A stretch of 64,000 bases of DNA from Hymenobacter properus (GTDB taxonomy: Bacteria > Bacteroidota > Bacteroidia > Cytophagales > Hymenobacteraceae), in NCBI RefSeq assembly GCF_015694735.1, contig NZ_JADQDP010000001.1:1-64000 (forward strand), written 5' to 3'. Shown here in pieces: positions 1-8,238 of the stretch. Each line of letters opens with the position of its first letter. Within the stretch, counting starts at the first letter, position 1. Under the pieces are notes generated by a model. The model was not told where the DNA came from, made no database searches, and worked only from the letters and a program-made list of their open reading frames with translations. The position numbers were made by a program, and so were the translations under genes.

Positions 1-71
1 TCTGGACGGGACTCGAACCCGCGACCTCCGCCGTGACAGGGCGGCATTCTAACCAACTGAACTACCAAACC
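1..71 (-). tRNA. tRNA-Asp (GTC), copy 1, 3' end cut by window edge
   Basis: Read on the minus strand, the cloverleaf has a 5' acceptor strand GGTTTGG (65-71), anticodon stem CCGCC/GGCGG, seven-base loop CTGTCAC with anticodon GTC, and a T-arm with GGTTCGAGTCC. About three bases of the 3' acceptor end and discriminator lie outside the window. The visible tRNA body is identical to the second copy at 239-312. The leader is only partly similar, and no TAnnTTTG box is visible upstream, so its own promoter is doubtful. Confidence 0.93.
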
Positions 72-195
72 GTTTGCTTGGACGGAAAAGCCGTGTGCTC
101 TGCCGTTTTAAAGCCGCAGGGCAGGCGGTAATCCTGCTTTGCGGTAAGTAAGTCGCTTCAATATCGGCTGATACTGAAACGCGTGTTAGGAAAGA

Positions 196-227
196 AAAAG
201 GCCGCTTCCGTATTGGAAACGGCCTTT
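196..227 (-). terminator. Rho-independent terminator after tRNA-Asp copy 2
   Basis: Read leftwards, the hairpin AAAAGGCCG...CGGCCTTTT ends in a run of T residues. It lies between the two tRNA-Asp genes and should stop transcription from copy 2 before copy 1. Confidence 0.7.
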
Positions 228-238
228 TGACAAACGAG

Positions 239-312
239 CGGTCTGGACGGGACTCGAACCCGCGACCTCCGCCGTGACAGGGCGGCATTCTAACCAACTG
301 AACTACCAAACC
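239..312 (-). tRNA. tRNA-Asp (GTC), copy 2
   Basis: This is a complete cloverleaf on the minus strand. The acceptor GGTTTGG pairs with CCAGACC with one G-U pair, the anticodon loop CTGTCAC gives GTC (aspartate), and the T-arm GCGGG/CCCGT closes normally. The discriminator base is G at 239. CCA is not encoded, so it must be added after transcription. A strong promoter lies upstream at 358-389 and a terminator downstream at 196-227, so this copy looks like a self-contained unit. Confidence 0.95.
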
Positions 313-357
313 GTTTGCCTTGGTGGAGAAGCCGTATGCTTCTCCGTTTTGGTGCTG

Positions 358-389
358 CAAAGGTAGAGCAAGAAATTGACCGCCCGCAA
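358..389 (-). promoter_or_regulatory. Bacteroidota-type promoter for tRNA-Asp copy 2
   Basis: On the minus strand, TTG (387-389) is followed after 21 nt by TACCTTTG (358-365), matching the phylum's -33/-7 pattern. Transcription would begin near 350, leaving a leader of about 38 nt that contains the small hairpin GGAGAAG...CTTCTCC (325-345). Confidence 0.6.
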
Positions 390-571
390 GGATGAGGCCA
401 ATATTTTTCTGGAATTGGGCTCGATTTGGTGCTTGAAGGTTGTTTATCAGCCTGATTATTTTTCAGTCACCATTGCGTTGGCAGGCGATTTAACTTAGCC
501 GACGCCCTTACAACCGATATTTGAGGGCCAGTGGAGCGGGTGGAAATACCGTTCGACCCGCCAAAGCGCGT

Positions 572-579
572 TATTTTTG
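572..579 (+). promoter_or_regulatory. -7 box upstream of accA
   Basis: TATTTTTG fits the consensus TAnnTTTG. The predicted transcription start near 586 supports the accA start at 621 rather than the longer frame from 531. No convincing -33 TTG is present. The stretch 390-571 shows no gene or clear signal. Confidence 0.45.
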
Positions 580-620
580 CCTCCCGACACATTCTCATTT
601 GCTCAGCCATTCGTCGCTCC

Positions 621-1568
621 ATGCTCCTCGACTTTGAACAACCCATTGCTGCCCTCGAAGGCAAGCTTCTTGAAATGCAGAAACTCGCTGCCGACAGCGA
701 CGTGGAAGTGGGCGAAGCCGTAGCAGCGCTCGAAAAGCGCATCAAGCAGCTCAAAAAGGAAACCTATGCCAACCTCACCCGTTGGCAGCGCGTGCAGCTC
801 TCGCGCCACCCCGACCGGCCTTATACCTTAGACTATATCGAAGGCATGGCCGATAAGTTTGTGGAGCTGCACGGCGACCGCACCGTGGGCGACGACAAGG
901 CCATGGTAGGCGGTTTCGGCGAGATTGGCGGCCAAACGGTCATGTTTATTGGCCAGCAAAAAGGTCACAACACCAAGCAGCGCCAATACCGCAACTTCGG
1001 CATGCCCAACCCGGAGGGCTACCGCAAGGCCCTGCGCCTGATGAAGCTGGCCGAGAAGTTCAACGTGCCGGTGGTGACGCTGATTGACACGCCGGGCGCT
1101 TTCCCGGGACTGGAGGCCGAGGAGCGGGGACAGGGCGAGGCCATTGCCCGCAACCTCAAGGAGATGTTTATGCTGAAAGTCCCCGTGGTGTGCGTCATCA
1201 TTGGGGAGGGGGCGAGCGGCGGGGCGCTGGGCATCGCCATCGGTGACCGGGTATTGATGCTGGAAAACACGTGGTATTCCGTGATTTCGCCGGAATCATG
1301 CAGCAGCATACTGTGGCGCTCCTGGGATTATAAAGAGCAGGCCGCCGAAGCCCTCAAGCTAACAGCCACCGACATGCAGAAGGCGGGCCTCGTGGACGGG
1401 ATTGTGAAAGAGCCGCTGGGCGGGGCGCATACCGACCCGGAGCGCATGGTTGAAACGCTGAAAACCACGTTGCTGAAGGCCCTCAAGGAACTGGCCGCTG
1501 TGCCGGCCGAGGAGCGGATTTCGCAGCGCATCGACAAGTTTTCGGCCATGGGCGTGGTGATGGAATAA
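621..1568 (+). CDS. accA: Acetyl-CoA carboxylase carboxyltransferase subunit alpha
   Basis: With the beta subunit, this cytoplasmic protein transfers the carboxyl group from carboxybiotin to acetyl-CoA, giving malonyl-CoA for fatty acid synthesis. The 315-residue product has the usual family length. It opens [16 protein letters not shown], the typical N-terminal helix region, and carries the glycine-rich crotonase-fold segments [20 protein letters not shown] and [14 protein letters not shown] that form the CoA and carboxybiotin sites. The frame is open from 531, but the extra 30 residues are not family-like and the -7 box at 572-579 lies inside them, so ATG 621 was chosen. accD is not in the window. 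Confidence 0.95.
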   Translation: MLLDFEQPIAALEGKLLEMQKLAADSDVEVGEAVAALEKRIKQLKKETYANLTRWQRVQLSRHPDRPYTLDYIEGMADKFVELHGDRTVGDDKAMVGGFGEIGGQTVMFIGQQKGHNTKQRQYRNFGMPNPEGYRKALRLMKLAEKFNVPVVTLIDTPGAFPGLEAEERGQGEAIARNLKEMFMLKVPVVCVIIGEGASGGALGIAIGDRVLMLENTWYSVISPESCSSILWRSWDYKEQAAEALKLTATDMQKAGLVDGIVKEPLGGAHTDPERMVETLKTTLLKALKELAAVPAEERISQRIDKFSAMGVVME

Positions 1569-1594
1569 CATTCGCCGTTCATAACAGAAAGGAC

Positions 1595-1685
1595 CGTCAT
1601 GCTGAGCGCAGCCGAAGCATCTCTACCGCAATAGCGAATATTTGCATTGCGCAGTAGAGATGCTTCGGCTGCGCTCAGCATGACG
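1595..1685. repeat. REP-like palindromic element, copy 1
   Basis: Two perfect 31-nt inverted arms (1595-1625 and 1655-1685) surround a 29-nt loop. The arm begins CGTCATGCTGAGCGCAGC and belongs to the family also found at 28579, 33564, 38188, 44351, 48008 and 59864. T residues follow the right arm, so it may also help end accA transcription. Confidence 0.85.
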
Positions 1686-1714
1686 TTTTTAAAATTTATT
1701 CTGCTAACTCAAAC

Positions 1715-2563
1715 ATGAAAATCCATACCCTCGACACCGGCCTATTCAAGCTCGATGGCGGCGCCATGTTTGGCGTGGTGCCCAAAAGCATGTGGCAGAA
1801 GCTGAACCCGGCCGACTCCAACAACATGTGCACCTGGGCTATGCGCTGCCTGCTGGTGGAAGACGGCAACCGGCTGCTGCTCATCGACAATGGCATTGGC
1901 GACAAGCAGGACGAGAAGTTTCGGGGCCATTTTTACCTGCACGGCGACGATACGCTGGAAAAGTCTTTGCGCAAGCTGGGCTTTACCAGCGCCGACATTA
2001 CCGATGTTTTTCTCACGCACCTGCATTTCGACCATTGCGGTGGCTCGGTGCAGCGGCGGCCCGACGGGGCGCTGCAGCTGGCTTTTCCGAATGCCACGTA
2101 CTGGAGCAATGAGGCCCATTGGGACTGGGCCGTGGCGCCTAACCCGCGCGAGAAAGCCAGCTTTCTAAAGGAAAACATCCTGCCCATTCAGGAAAGCGGG
2201 CACTTGAAGTTTGTGGGCTTGGATGGCGGGGTGCCAGACGCCTTGCCGCAGCTGCGCGAAATCATCATGGCCGACGGGCACACCGAAAAGATGATGGTGC
2301 CGCTGCTGGATTACAAAGACCGCACACTGGCGTTTATGGCCGATTTGCTGCCCAGCACCGGCCACATTCCGCTCCCTTACGTGATGAGCTACGACATGCG
2401 CCCGCTGGTGACGATGACCGAAAAAGAAGCCGTGTTGCGCCGCGCGGCCGAGGAAAACTGGGTATTGGTGCTTGAACACGACCCACTCAACGAAGCATGC
2501 ACAGTGCAGCACACCGACAAGGGCGTGCGGCTGGCCGAAACCCTGCGTCTGGCAGATTTATAA
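1715..2563 (+). CDS. MBL-fold metallo-hydrolase
   Basis: This 282-residue protein belongs to the metallo-beta-lactamase superfamily. The zinc-binding motif THLHFDHCGG gives His102, His104, Asp106 and His107, and further metal ligands are plausible in ADGHTEKM and LEHDP. No signal peptide is visible, so it is probably cytoplasmic. The layout resembles the lactonase/quorum-quenching branch, but the substrate cannot be read from the sequence. ATG 1715 follows the REP-like element directly, so it probably has its own transcription start in the AT-rich stretch 1686-1714. Confidence 0.85.
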   Translation: MKIHTLDTGLFKLDGGAMFGVVPKSMWQKLNPADSNNMCTWAMRCLLVEDGNRLLLIDNGIGDKQDEKFRGHFYLHGDDTLEKSLRKLGFTSADITDVFLTHLHFDHCGGSVQRRPDGALQLAFPNATYWSNEAHWDWAVAPNPREKASFLKENILPIQESGHLKFVGLDGGVPDALPQLREIIMADGHTEKMMVPLLDYKDRTLAFMADLLPSTGHIPLPYVMSYDMRPLVTMTEKEAVLRRAAEENWVLVLEHDPLNEACTVQHTDKGVRLAETLRLADL

Positions 2564-2566
2564 TTT

Positions 2567-2709
2567 GGCGGATGAGTGGATTGATGGATTATTGAAGAAG
2601 CCCGTACAAGGGCGTACCGATTAATAATCCACGACGCTACGCTTCCACCAATTTAAGAACCGTGCAGCCCGAACACCAGCCCGCCAATCCACCAATCCAC
2701 TCATCTGCC
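2567..2709. repeat. Inverted repeat overlapping the patatin gene start
   Basis: Arms 2567-2590 and 2686-2709 (GGCGGATGAGTGGATTGATG...) match at 22 of 24 positions as inverted copies. The right arm lies inside the N-terminal coding region of the patatin-like gene. The sequence differs from the REP-like family of 1595. Confidence 0.7.
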
Positions 2710-3468
2710 ATCGGCTTGGCTTTATCAGGAGGAGGGGCGCGCGGCATTGCGCATTTGGGGGTGCTGGCGGCCTTGGAGGAGTTGCAACTGCCGGTGGGGC
2801 GGTTATCGGGCGCAAGCTCGGGGGGCATTGCCAGCGTGTTCTACGCGGCGGGCTTTGCGCCGCGGGAAATTCTGCGGCTGTTGCAGGAAACAAACATGGT
2901 GCGGCTGACGCGGCCCGCCTTCAGCCGGTTTGGCCTGCTGCACCTCGATGCCGTGGCGCAGCTGTTGGCCCGCCACCTGGGCAGCACGGCCAACTTTGAG
3001 GACCTGCGCCTGCCTCTCACGCTGGTGGCTACTGATTTGATGGCGGGTGAATCGGTGTATTTCAGCACCGGGCCGTTGCTGCCGCCGCTGCTGGCGTCAT
3101 CGGCGGTGCCCATTGTGTACCGGCCAGTGGAGTACCAGGGGCGGCAACTGGTGGACGGTGGCTTACTCAACAATTTGCCGGTGGAGCCCCTGCTGGGCCA
3201 CGCCGGCCTGCGCGTGGTGGGCGTCAACTGCAACCCTATCAACCCCGAGGCGCGCATTCCTACTTTCCGGCGGCTCGTCGAGCGCACCCTGCACTTGGCC
3301 ATCAATGCCAACACCACCAGCCGCAAGGCCCAGTGCGACTTGTTGTTGGAGCCGCCCGACCTGCGCCACTACCGCCCCCTGAGCTACAAGAGCGGCGCCG
3401 AACTGTTCGATATTGGCTACCGCTACACCCTGGCGCAGGCTGATGCCCTGGCGGCGTTGCTGAAGTAG
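2662..3468 (+). CDS. Patatin-like phospholipase family protein
   Basis: A serine acyl hydrolase of 268 residues using a Ser-Asp dyad, expected to cleave acyl esters of lipids. The oxyanion glycine loop LSGGGARGIAHLG is followed by the nucleophile elbow GASSG (Ser52), and the catalytic Asp is in LVDGGLLNNLP (Asp165). There is no signal peptide or outer-membrane barrel, so it resembles the small RssA-type cytoplasmic group. No ATG is available upstream of the glycine loop; GTG 2662 is the likely start. The roughly 15 residues before the conserved IGLALSGG lie in or next to the inverted repeat, so the native N terminus may have been altered. Confidence 0.85.
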   Translation: MQPEHQPANPPIHSSAIGLALSGGGARGIAHLGVLAALEELQLPVGRLSGASSGGIASVFYAAGFAPREILRLLQETNMVRLTRPAFSRFGLLHLDAVAQLLARHLGSTANFEDLRLPLTLVATDLMAGESVYFSTGPLLPPLLASSAVPIVYRPVEYQGRQLVDGGLLNNLPVEPLLGHAGLRVVGVNCNPINPEARIPTFRRLVERTLHLAINANTTSRKAQCDLLLEPPDLRHYRPLSYKSGAELFDIGYRYTLAQADALAALLK

Positions 3469-3595
3469 GGCCGAAGCGAAGCACGGCGCCGCATTAAAGC
3501 CGGCCGCGCATCTTTGCAGTTGAAATGCCGCCCTAGGTGGCTGATTTATATTCCTGGCGCAACCGCGCTGCTTACTTCCAGTTGCCCTGCCCCGC

Positions 3596-4168
3596 ATGAC
3601 TCCCCGCGAAAAATCCCCCTTCTGGCACGCCATGGCCACGCTCGTATTCAAGGTAGCAGGCTGGCACTTGGGCGAGATTCACAACCCCGATATCAAGAAG
3701 AGTATCATGATTGCGGCCCCGCACACCAGCAATTGGGACATCATCATTGCCCGGGCCGCGTTTTACCTCATGGGTGTGCCGGTGCGCTTCACCGTGAAAA
3801 AGGAGTGGACCGAGCATTGGGCCCTGGGCTGGCTGGTGAAAGCCATTGGTGGCCTGGCCGTGGACCGCAGCCGCAACAACAGCCTCGTGGACGGTATGGT
3901 GAAGCTCTTTAATGAGCACGACGAGTTGGTCATCCTCATCACCCCGGAAGGCACCCGCGCCTACCAGCCCCGCTGGCGCAAGGGCTACTACTTTGCGGCG
4001 CTGGGCGCGCACGTGCCCATCCGGCTGGGCTACCTCGACTACGCCAAGAAAGAAGCCGGCATTGGTGAGGCCGTGTGGCCCACCGGCGACTACGAAGCCG
4101 ACGAAGCCAAAATCAAAGCCTTCTACCGTCAGGTCACCGGGCGTTTCCCCGAGAAAGGCGTGCGCTAG
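3596..4168 (+). CDS. 1-acylglycerol-3-phosphate acyltransferase family protein (PlsC-like)
   Basis: A 190-residue acyltransferase of the PlsC superfamily, expected to move an acyl chain onto a glycerolipid or related acceptor at the inner membrane face. The catalytic HX4D motif is HTSNWD (His43-Asp48), and the substrate-binding motif PEGTR is at 117-121. It lacks the long N-terminal membrane segments of classic PlsC and is shorter than usual, as in the small acyltransferases common in Bacteroidota. CATCTTTG at 3509-3516 is a near-consensus -7 box. The acceptor lipid is unknown. Confidence 0.85.
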   Translation: MTPREKSPFWHAMATLVFKVAGWHLGEIHNPDIKKSIMIAAPHTSNWDIIIARAAFYLMGVPVRFTVKKEWTEHWALGWLVKAIGGLAVDRSRNNSLVDGMVKLFNEHDELVILITPEGTRAYQPRWRKGYYFAALGAHVPIRLGYLDYAKKEAGIGEAVWPTGDYEADEAKIKAFYRQVTGRFPEKGVR

Positions 4169-4200
4169 GTTTGGCCTTGCCCGCTTTGGCGCCGTACCTT

Positions 4201-4506
4201 ATGACTATGGGAAAGCTAGAAACCTTGCTGCTGATTTTCCTGGGTCTCGGCGCCTTGGTGGCGTGGTGGTGGTACAAGGCCCGGGTCACGGCGGCCCGTG
4301 AGCGGCAGGAGCGGCCCCCGCGGCCTGCCGGCGATGGCCCCGCGCTTTCCGACGATGCTTTTTATACCAAGGTGCTGCTCATGCAGGCCCAGAACGCGGC
4401 CACGCCGCAGGAGTCGCGCCCGGCCGTGGTGCCCGACGCGCCCATTCCTACCTGGTGGCATCAGCCCTGGGGCGGCCTGTGGCGCCGCAAAGTGCGGCGG
4501 CCGTAG
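4201..4506 (+). CDS. Small single-pass membrane protein of unknown function
   Basis: A 101-residue protein starting MTMGKLETLL, with one membrane helix (about residues 6-23, ending AWWWYK), a basic stretch, then a Pro-rich soluble tail ending WRRKVRRP. The frame is open upstream to 4075, but that part overlaps the acyltransferase gene and is Arg-rich noise, so ATG 4201 is preferred. It lies 32 nt after the acyltransferase stop and is probably co-transcribed. No family recognised. Confidence 0.55.
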   Translation: MTMGKLETLLLIFLGLGALVAWWWYKARVTAARERQERPPRPAGDGPALSDDAFYTKVLLMQAQNAATPQESRPAVVPDAPIPTWWHQPWGGLWRRKVRRP

Positions 4507-4521
4507 AGCTGAAAGCGGCGT

Positions 4522-5184
4522 TTAGTCTTGCGTGAGGGCGTAGCTCACCAGGTTGGCGCCCATGCGCAGGGCGGCTTCGTGCACAGCGGGTGAGTCTTCG
4601 GGGTAGGTGCCCACGTCTTCCCAGCCGTTGCCGAGGTCGCATTCATAGCTGTAGAAGCATACCAGTCGGCCTTTGTAAATCAGGCCAAAGCCCTGGGCGC
4701 GCTTGCCGTCGTGCTCGTGCACCTTGGGCAAGCCCTTGGGGAACTGATATTTCTGATGGTAGATGGGGTGGGAGTAGGGCAGCTCCACAAATTCCAGCTC
4801 GGGAAATACCTTTTTCATCTCGGGCCGGATGAATTTATCGAGACCGTAGTTGTCGTCGATGTGCAGGAAGCCGCCGCCAACGAGGTACTGGCGCAGGTTT
4901 TTGGCTTCGGCGGCGGTGAAGCTCACGTTGCCGTGCCCAGTCATGTGCACGAAGGGGTAGGTGAGGAGTTCGGGTGCGTCGAGCTCCACGGTGGCCTCGT
5001 CGGGCGCGATGTTGGTTTTCAGCGTCTGGTTGCAGAAGCTGATGAGGTTGGGCAGCGAGGTTTTGTTGGCGTACCAGTCGCCCCCGCCGCCGTAGTGCAG
5101 CTTGGCGATGCGGAAGCTGGGCGCGGGCGCGGCGGCCGTAAGGGTGAAGAGCAGCGCGAGGCTGAGCAGCAAATGTTTGAGCAT
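4522..5184 (-). CDS. DUF4159 domain-containing exported protein
   Basis: A 220-residue protein with a signal peptide (MLKHLLLSLALLFTLTAAAPA). The rest matches the DUF4159 pattern common in Bacteroidota: an early AKLHYGGGGDWYANK segment, then LLTYPFVHMTGHGNVSF and a GGGFLHIDDNYG loop. The fold of this domain resembles a glutamine-amidotransferase-like alpha/beta domain, but no enzymatic role is established. The longer frame from 5355 adds residues without signal character, so ATG 5184 was chosen. It converges on the small membrane protein with a 15-nt gap. Confidence 0.75.
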   Translation of the reverse strand: MLKHLLLSLALLFTLTAAAPAPSFRIAKLHYGGGGDWYANKTSLPNLISFCNQTLKTNIAPDEATVELDAPELLTYPFVHMTGHGNVSFTAAEAKNLRQYLVGGGFLHIDDNYGLDKFIRPEMKKVFPELEFVELPYSHPIYHQKYQFPKGLPKVHEHDGKRAQGFGLIYKGRLVCFYSYECDLGNGWEDVGTYPEDSPAVHEAALRMGANLVSYALTQD

Positions 5185-5338
5185 GGGAATCAGCATCGGG
5201 GCCAACCCGACAGCGGTATAAAGTAACGGCCGAATGGGAAAGTTCAGCCCGTGCGGGGCCCAAAGACGGTACCGTGGCATGCTGGTTGCCGCCGCGCCGG
5301 CCAGATGCCTTGTGAAGCCCGGTGGTAATTTTAGCGGC

Positions 5339-5950
5339 ATGCGGTCGTCCCTCACAAACCCATCACCCGAAAAAATGCGGCGGTTCCTGCAAAGCCGAGG
5401 CCCGATTAACGCGGAGCAGGCGCTGGAAATAGCCGCTCAGTTCAGCCCCAAACTCTTGGCCAAAAACGAGTTTTTGCTGCGCAAGGGCCAGGTGTGCGAC
5501 GACTATTTCTTTCTCGACCACGGCCTGCTACGGGCGTTTGCCAGCGACCCCGACGGCAACGAGGTCACCACCGCGTTTTATCCCAGCGGGCAAACCGTGT
5601 TAGAGGTATCGTCCTTTTTCAACCGTACGCCTTCCCAAGAAAACATCCAGGCCCTGACCGATTGTGCGGGCTGGGTTATTTCTTTTGCCCAACTCAACGC
5701 CTTGTTCCACGCCCGCCCCGAGTTCCGGGAGTTTGGGCGGGGGGTGCTGGTGCAGGGCTTCGCGGCCCTGAAAAGCAGGATGCTGGCCATGATAACCAAC
5801 TCTACCACCGAGCGCTACGAAGAATTGCTCCATAGCTCGCCCGAAGTACTGCAACACGCCCCGATAAAGCACATAGCCACGTACCTCGGGGTGACGGATA
5901 CTTCCCTGAGCCGGATTCGGGCTGGCGCAAAAGGTGGAGGCAAGGCGTGA
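5339..5950 (+). CDS. Crp/Fnr family transcriptional regulator
   Basis: About 203 residues. The N-terminal cyclic-nucleotide-binding-type beta roll includes LLRKGQVCDDYFFLDHGLLR, and a C-terminal winged helix has the recognition segment IKHIATYLGVTDTSLSRIR. The protein lacks the strict Arg/Ser cAMP pocket of E. coli Crp, as usual for Bacteroidota members, so the ligand is unknown. ATG 5339 or 5375 are the likely starts; the frame is open to 5234 but that section overlaps the divergent gene. It is divergent from the DUF4159 gene. Confidence 0.8.
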   Translation: MRSSLTNPSPEKMRRFLQSRGPINAEQALEIAAQFSPKLLAKNEFLLRKGQVCDDYFFLDHGLLRAFASDPDGNEVTTAFYPSGQTVLEVSSFFNRTPSQENIQALTDCAGWVISFAQLNALFHARPEFREFGRGVLVQGFAALKSRMLAMITNSTTERYEELLHSSPEVLQHAPIKHIATYLGVTDTSLSRIRAGAKGGGKA

Positions 5951-6026
5951 TTTCCTGTCATTTGGCAAGCAGGTTTGCCTGGCGGCGCGGGTTCCTTTGT
6001 GAGGTCGTTTTTAACCGCATTTCGCC

Positions 6027-6725
6027 ATGCAACAACTGCCCACTGCCCTTCCTTTCGCCTTCGGCCTCATCGCCTTGCTGACCATTGCCTGTTTTTACCG
6101 AGCCGCTCATTATTCGAGGCGCACGCTGGCCGTGCTACTGGCGTGGCTGGGGCTGCAGGCCGGGGTGGAGCTGAGCGGTTTCTATACCGTTACCAACTCC
6201 CTGCCGCCACGGCCAATGGCCCTGCTTGCGCCGCCCGTGCTGCTTATTGCGCTCCTGTTTGGCACAGCGCGCGGCCGGCACTACCTCGACGCCCTTGACC
6301 TGCCTGCGCTGACGATGCTGCACGTAGTCCGCATTCCGGTTGAGTTGGTGCTGTACGGCTTGTACGTGTACCGCGCCGTGCCGGAGCTCATGACTTTTGC
6401 GGGCCGCAACTGGGACATTCTTTCGGGCTTGAGCGCGCCAGTTGTGTATTACCTGGTGTTTCGGCGGCCAACGCTTGGCCCCGGGTGGCTGCTGGCCTGG
6501 AATTTTGTGTGCCTGGGCCTGCTGCTCAATATTGTGACCAATGCCCTGTTGGCGGCGCCCACCCGCTTCCAACAGTTTGCCTTCGACCAGCCCAACGTGG
6601 CCATTCTGCATTTCCCGTTCAATTGGCTCCCGGCTGTGGTGGTGCCGCTGGTGCTGCTGGCGCACCTGGCGGCCATCCGGCAACTGTGGGCCGCCAGAAG
6701 CAGCACAGTGGCCAAAGTTGCGTAG
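6027..6725 (+). CDS. Multi-pass membrane protein of unknown function
   Basis: A 232-residue hydrophobic protein with about six or seven predicted membrane helices, starting MQQLPTALPFAFGLIALL. The last helix region FPFNWLPAVVVPLVLLAHLAA resembles uncharacterised Bacteroidota membrane proteins. No catalytic or transport motif is recognised. It stands between the Crp-type regulator and a secreted protein on the same strand, with gaps of about 60-75 nt. Confidence 0.65.
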   Translation: MQQLPTALPFAFGLIALLTIACFYRAAHYSRRTLAVLLAWLGLQAGVELSGFYTVTNSLPPRPMALLAPPVLLIALLFGTARGRHYLDALDLPALTMLHVVRIPVELVLYGLYVYRAVPELMTFAGRNWDILSGLSAPVVYYLVFRRPTLGPGWLLAWNFVCLGLLLNIVTNALLAAPTRFQQFAFDQPNVAILHFPFNWLPAVVVPLVLLAHLAAIRQLWAARSSTVAKVA

Positions 6726-6788
6726 CCGCGCAGCAACTTTTCAAAGGTCGATTTAGTAAGTTGGGCCAAGCACTTTCTGCATCCAACC

Positions 6789-7247
6789 ATGATAAAGCCA
6801 TCAGCCCTATTTGCGGCCGCTGCGGCCGTCGCGTTTGCCCTGTTGACCGCAAACACGGCGCAGGCTCAAAGCAAAGTAGCCTCGTACGCAACCGGCAAGC
6901 CGGGCACCGAGCAATATGAGGAACTGAGCTTCTGGGTGAAGGATGGCAAGCGTGCCGATATCTATTACACCCGCGGCAAAAACCGAAACGAAATCAGGGG
7001 CAACTACCTGCCCCAAACCGGCAAAACCAACGGCGCCAGCTTCGCCGTGCGCCTGGCCGATGACCGCCTGCTCACTATCATTCCCAGTGGCAGCCAGCTG
7101 AAAGTGGCCGATTCGGCCACCGACGCCCCCCGAACGTTTGCCTGGAAGTACGAAGGGCCAGTGAACGGCGTAGGCACGTTCTGCCGCGAGTGCACGGCCA
7201 ATCCCAAAGAGGCAATGGAGCTGCTGCGGGCGTATTACCTGAAATAG
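6789..7247 (+). CDS. Secreted protein of unknown function
   Basis: 152 residues with a clear signal peptide (MIKPSALFAAAAAVAFALLTANTAQAQ, cleavage after AQA or AQ). The mature part is small and basic with a Cys pair near the C terminus (CRECTA), perhaps a disulfide. No family recognised. The start ATG 6789 directly precedes the signal sequence. Confidence 0.65.
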   Translation: MIKPSALFAAAAAVAFALLTANTAQAQSKVASYATGKPGTEQYEELSFWVKDGKRADIYYTRGKNRNEIRGNYLPQTGKTNGASFAVRLADDRLLTIIPSGSQLKVADSATDAPRTFAWKYEGPVNGVGTFCRECTANPKEAMELLRAYYLK

Positions 7248-7302
7248 AGCATGCACCTCTTCAGCCCACGGGCGTGGCGGTTGCGCCGCTAAGCCAGTCC
7301 TT

Positions 7303-8172
7303 ATGACCAAGGAAGAAACCGCCATCAAGGCCACTTATTTCAGCATCGCCGGCAATGCCAGCCTGGCGCTGCTGAAAGGCGCGGCCGGTATTTTCGGCAA
7401 TTCCTACGCGCTGGTGGCCGATGCCATTGAGTCGACCGCCGACATATTCGCGTCGGTGCTGGTGCTGCTCGGTTTGAAATACGCCAACCGGCCCGCCGAC
7501 GCCAACCACCCCTACGGCCACGGCCGCATCGAGCCGCTGGTGACGTTTCTAGTGGTGGGCTTCCTCATCACCTCGGCCACCATCATTGCTTACGAAAGCA
7601 TTCAAAACATTGGCACGCCCCACGCGCTGCCCCGGTCCTGGACGTTGGCCGTGCTGGCGGGCATCATCGTCTGGAAGGAAATTTCTTTTCGCACGGTGAT
7701 GAAAAAGGCGGAGGAAACCAACTCGTCCTCGCTCAAAGCCGATGCCTGGCACCACCGCAGCGATGCCATTACGTCGGTGGCGGCCTTCATCGGCATTTCC
7801 ATAGCGCTGCTACTGGGCAAAGGCTACGAGGCCGCCGACGACTGGGCCGCGCTGTTTGCCGCCGGCTTCATCCTCTACAACAGCTACCAGATTTTCCGGC
7901 CCGCGCTAGGCGAAATCCTCGATGAGCACGTGTACGACGACCTGGTGGCCGAAATCCGCACCGTGGCGCAGCAGGTGGAGGGCGTGCTGGGCACCGAGAA
8001 GTGCTACATCCGCAAAGCCGGCATGCAGTACCACGTCGACCTGCACGCCAACGTGAGCGGCGACATCAGCGTGCGTCGGGGCCACGAAATAGCGCACCGG
8101 CTGCAGGACACGCTGCGCGCCCAGCTGCCGCAACTGGGCAACATACTCATTCACGTGGAGCCGCAGGAATAG
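7303..8172 (+). CDS. Cation diffusion facilitator family transporter
   Basis: A 289-residue inner-membrane antiporter of the CDF family that exports divalent metals such as zinc, iron or manganese against protons. The N-terminal helices carry the metal-site pattern DAIESTADIFAS and the family motif HPYGHGRIEPL. A second site is in DAWHHRSDAIT, and the cytoplasmic C-terminal domain (after about residue 205) has VDLHANVSGDIS. Length is normal for the family. Metal specificity cannot be fixed from these motifs alone. Confidence 0.9.
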   Translation: MTKEETAIKATYFSIAGNASLALLKGAAGIFGNSYALVADAIESTADIFASVLVLLGLKYANRPADANHPYGHGRIEPLVTFLVVGFLITSATIIAYESIQNIGTPHALPRSWTLAVLAGIIVWKEISFRTVMKKAEETNSSSLKADAWHHRSDAITSVAAFIGISIALLLGKGYEAADDWAALFAAGFILYNSYQIFRPALGEILDEHVYDDLVAEIRTVAQQVEGVLGTEKCYIRKAGMQYHVDLHANVSGDISVRRGHEIAHRLQDTLRAQLPQLGNILIHVEPQE

Positions 8173-8238
8173 GCGCCAAGGTTGGAATGGCCCGGCGTCG
8201 TAGCTTGCCGGCTCATCTATTCGGGAGGAAGCCGCGCC

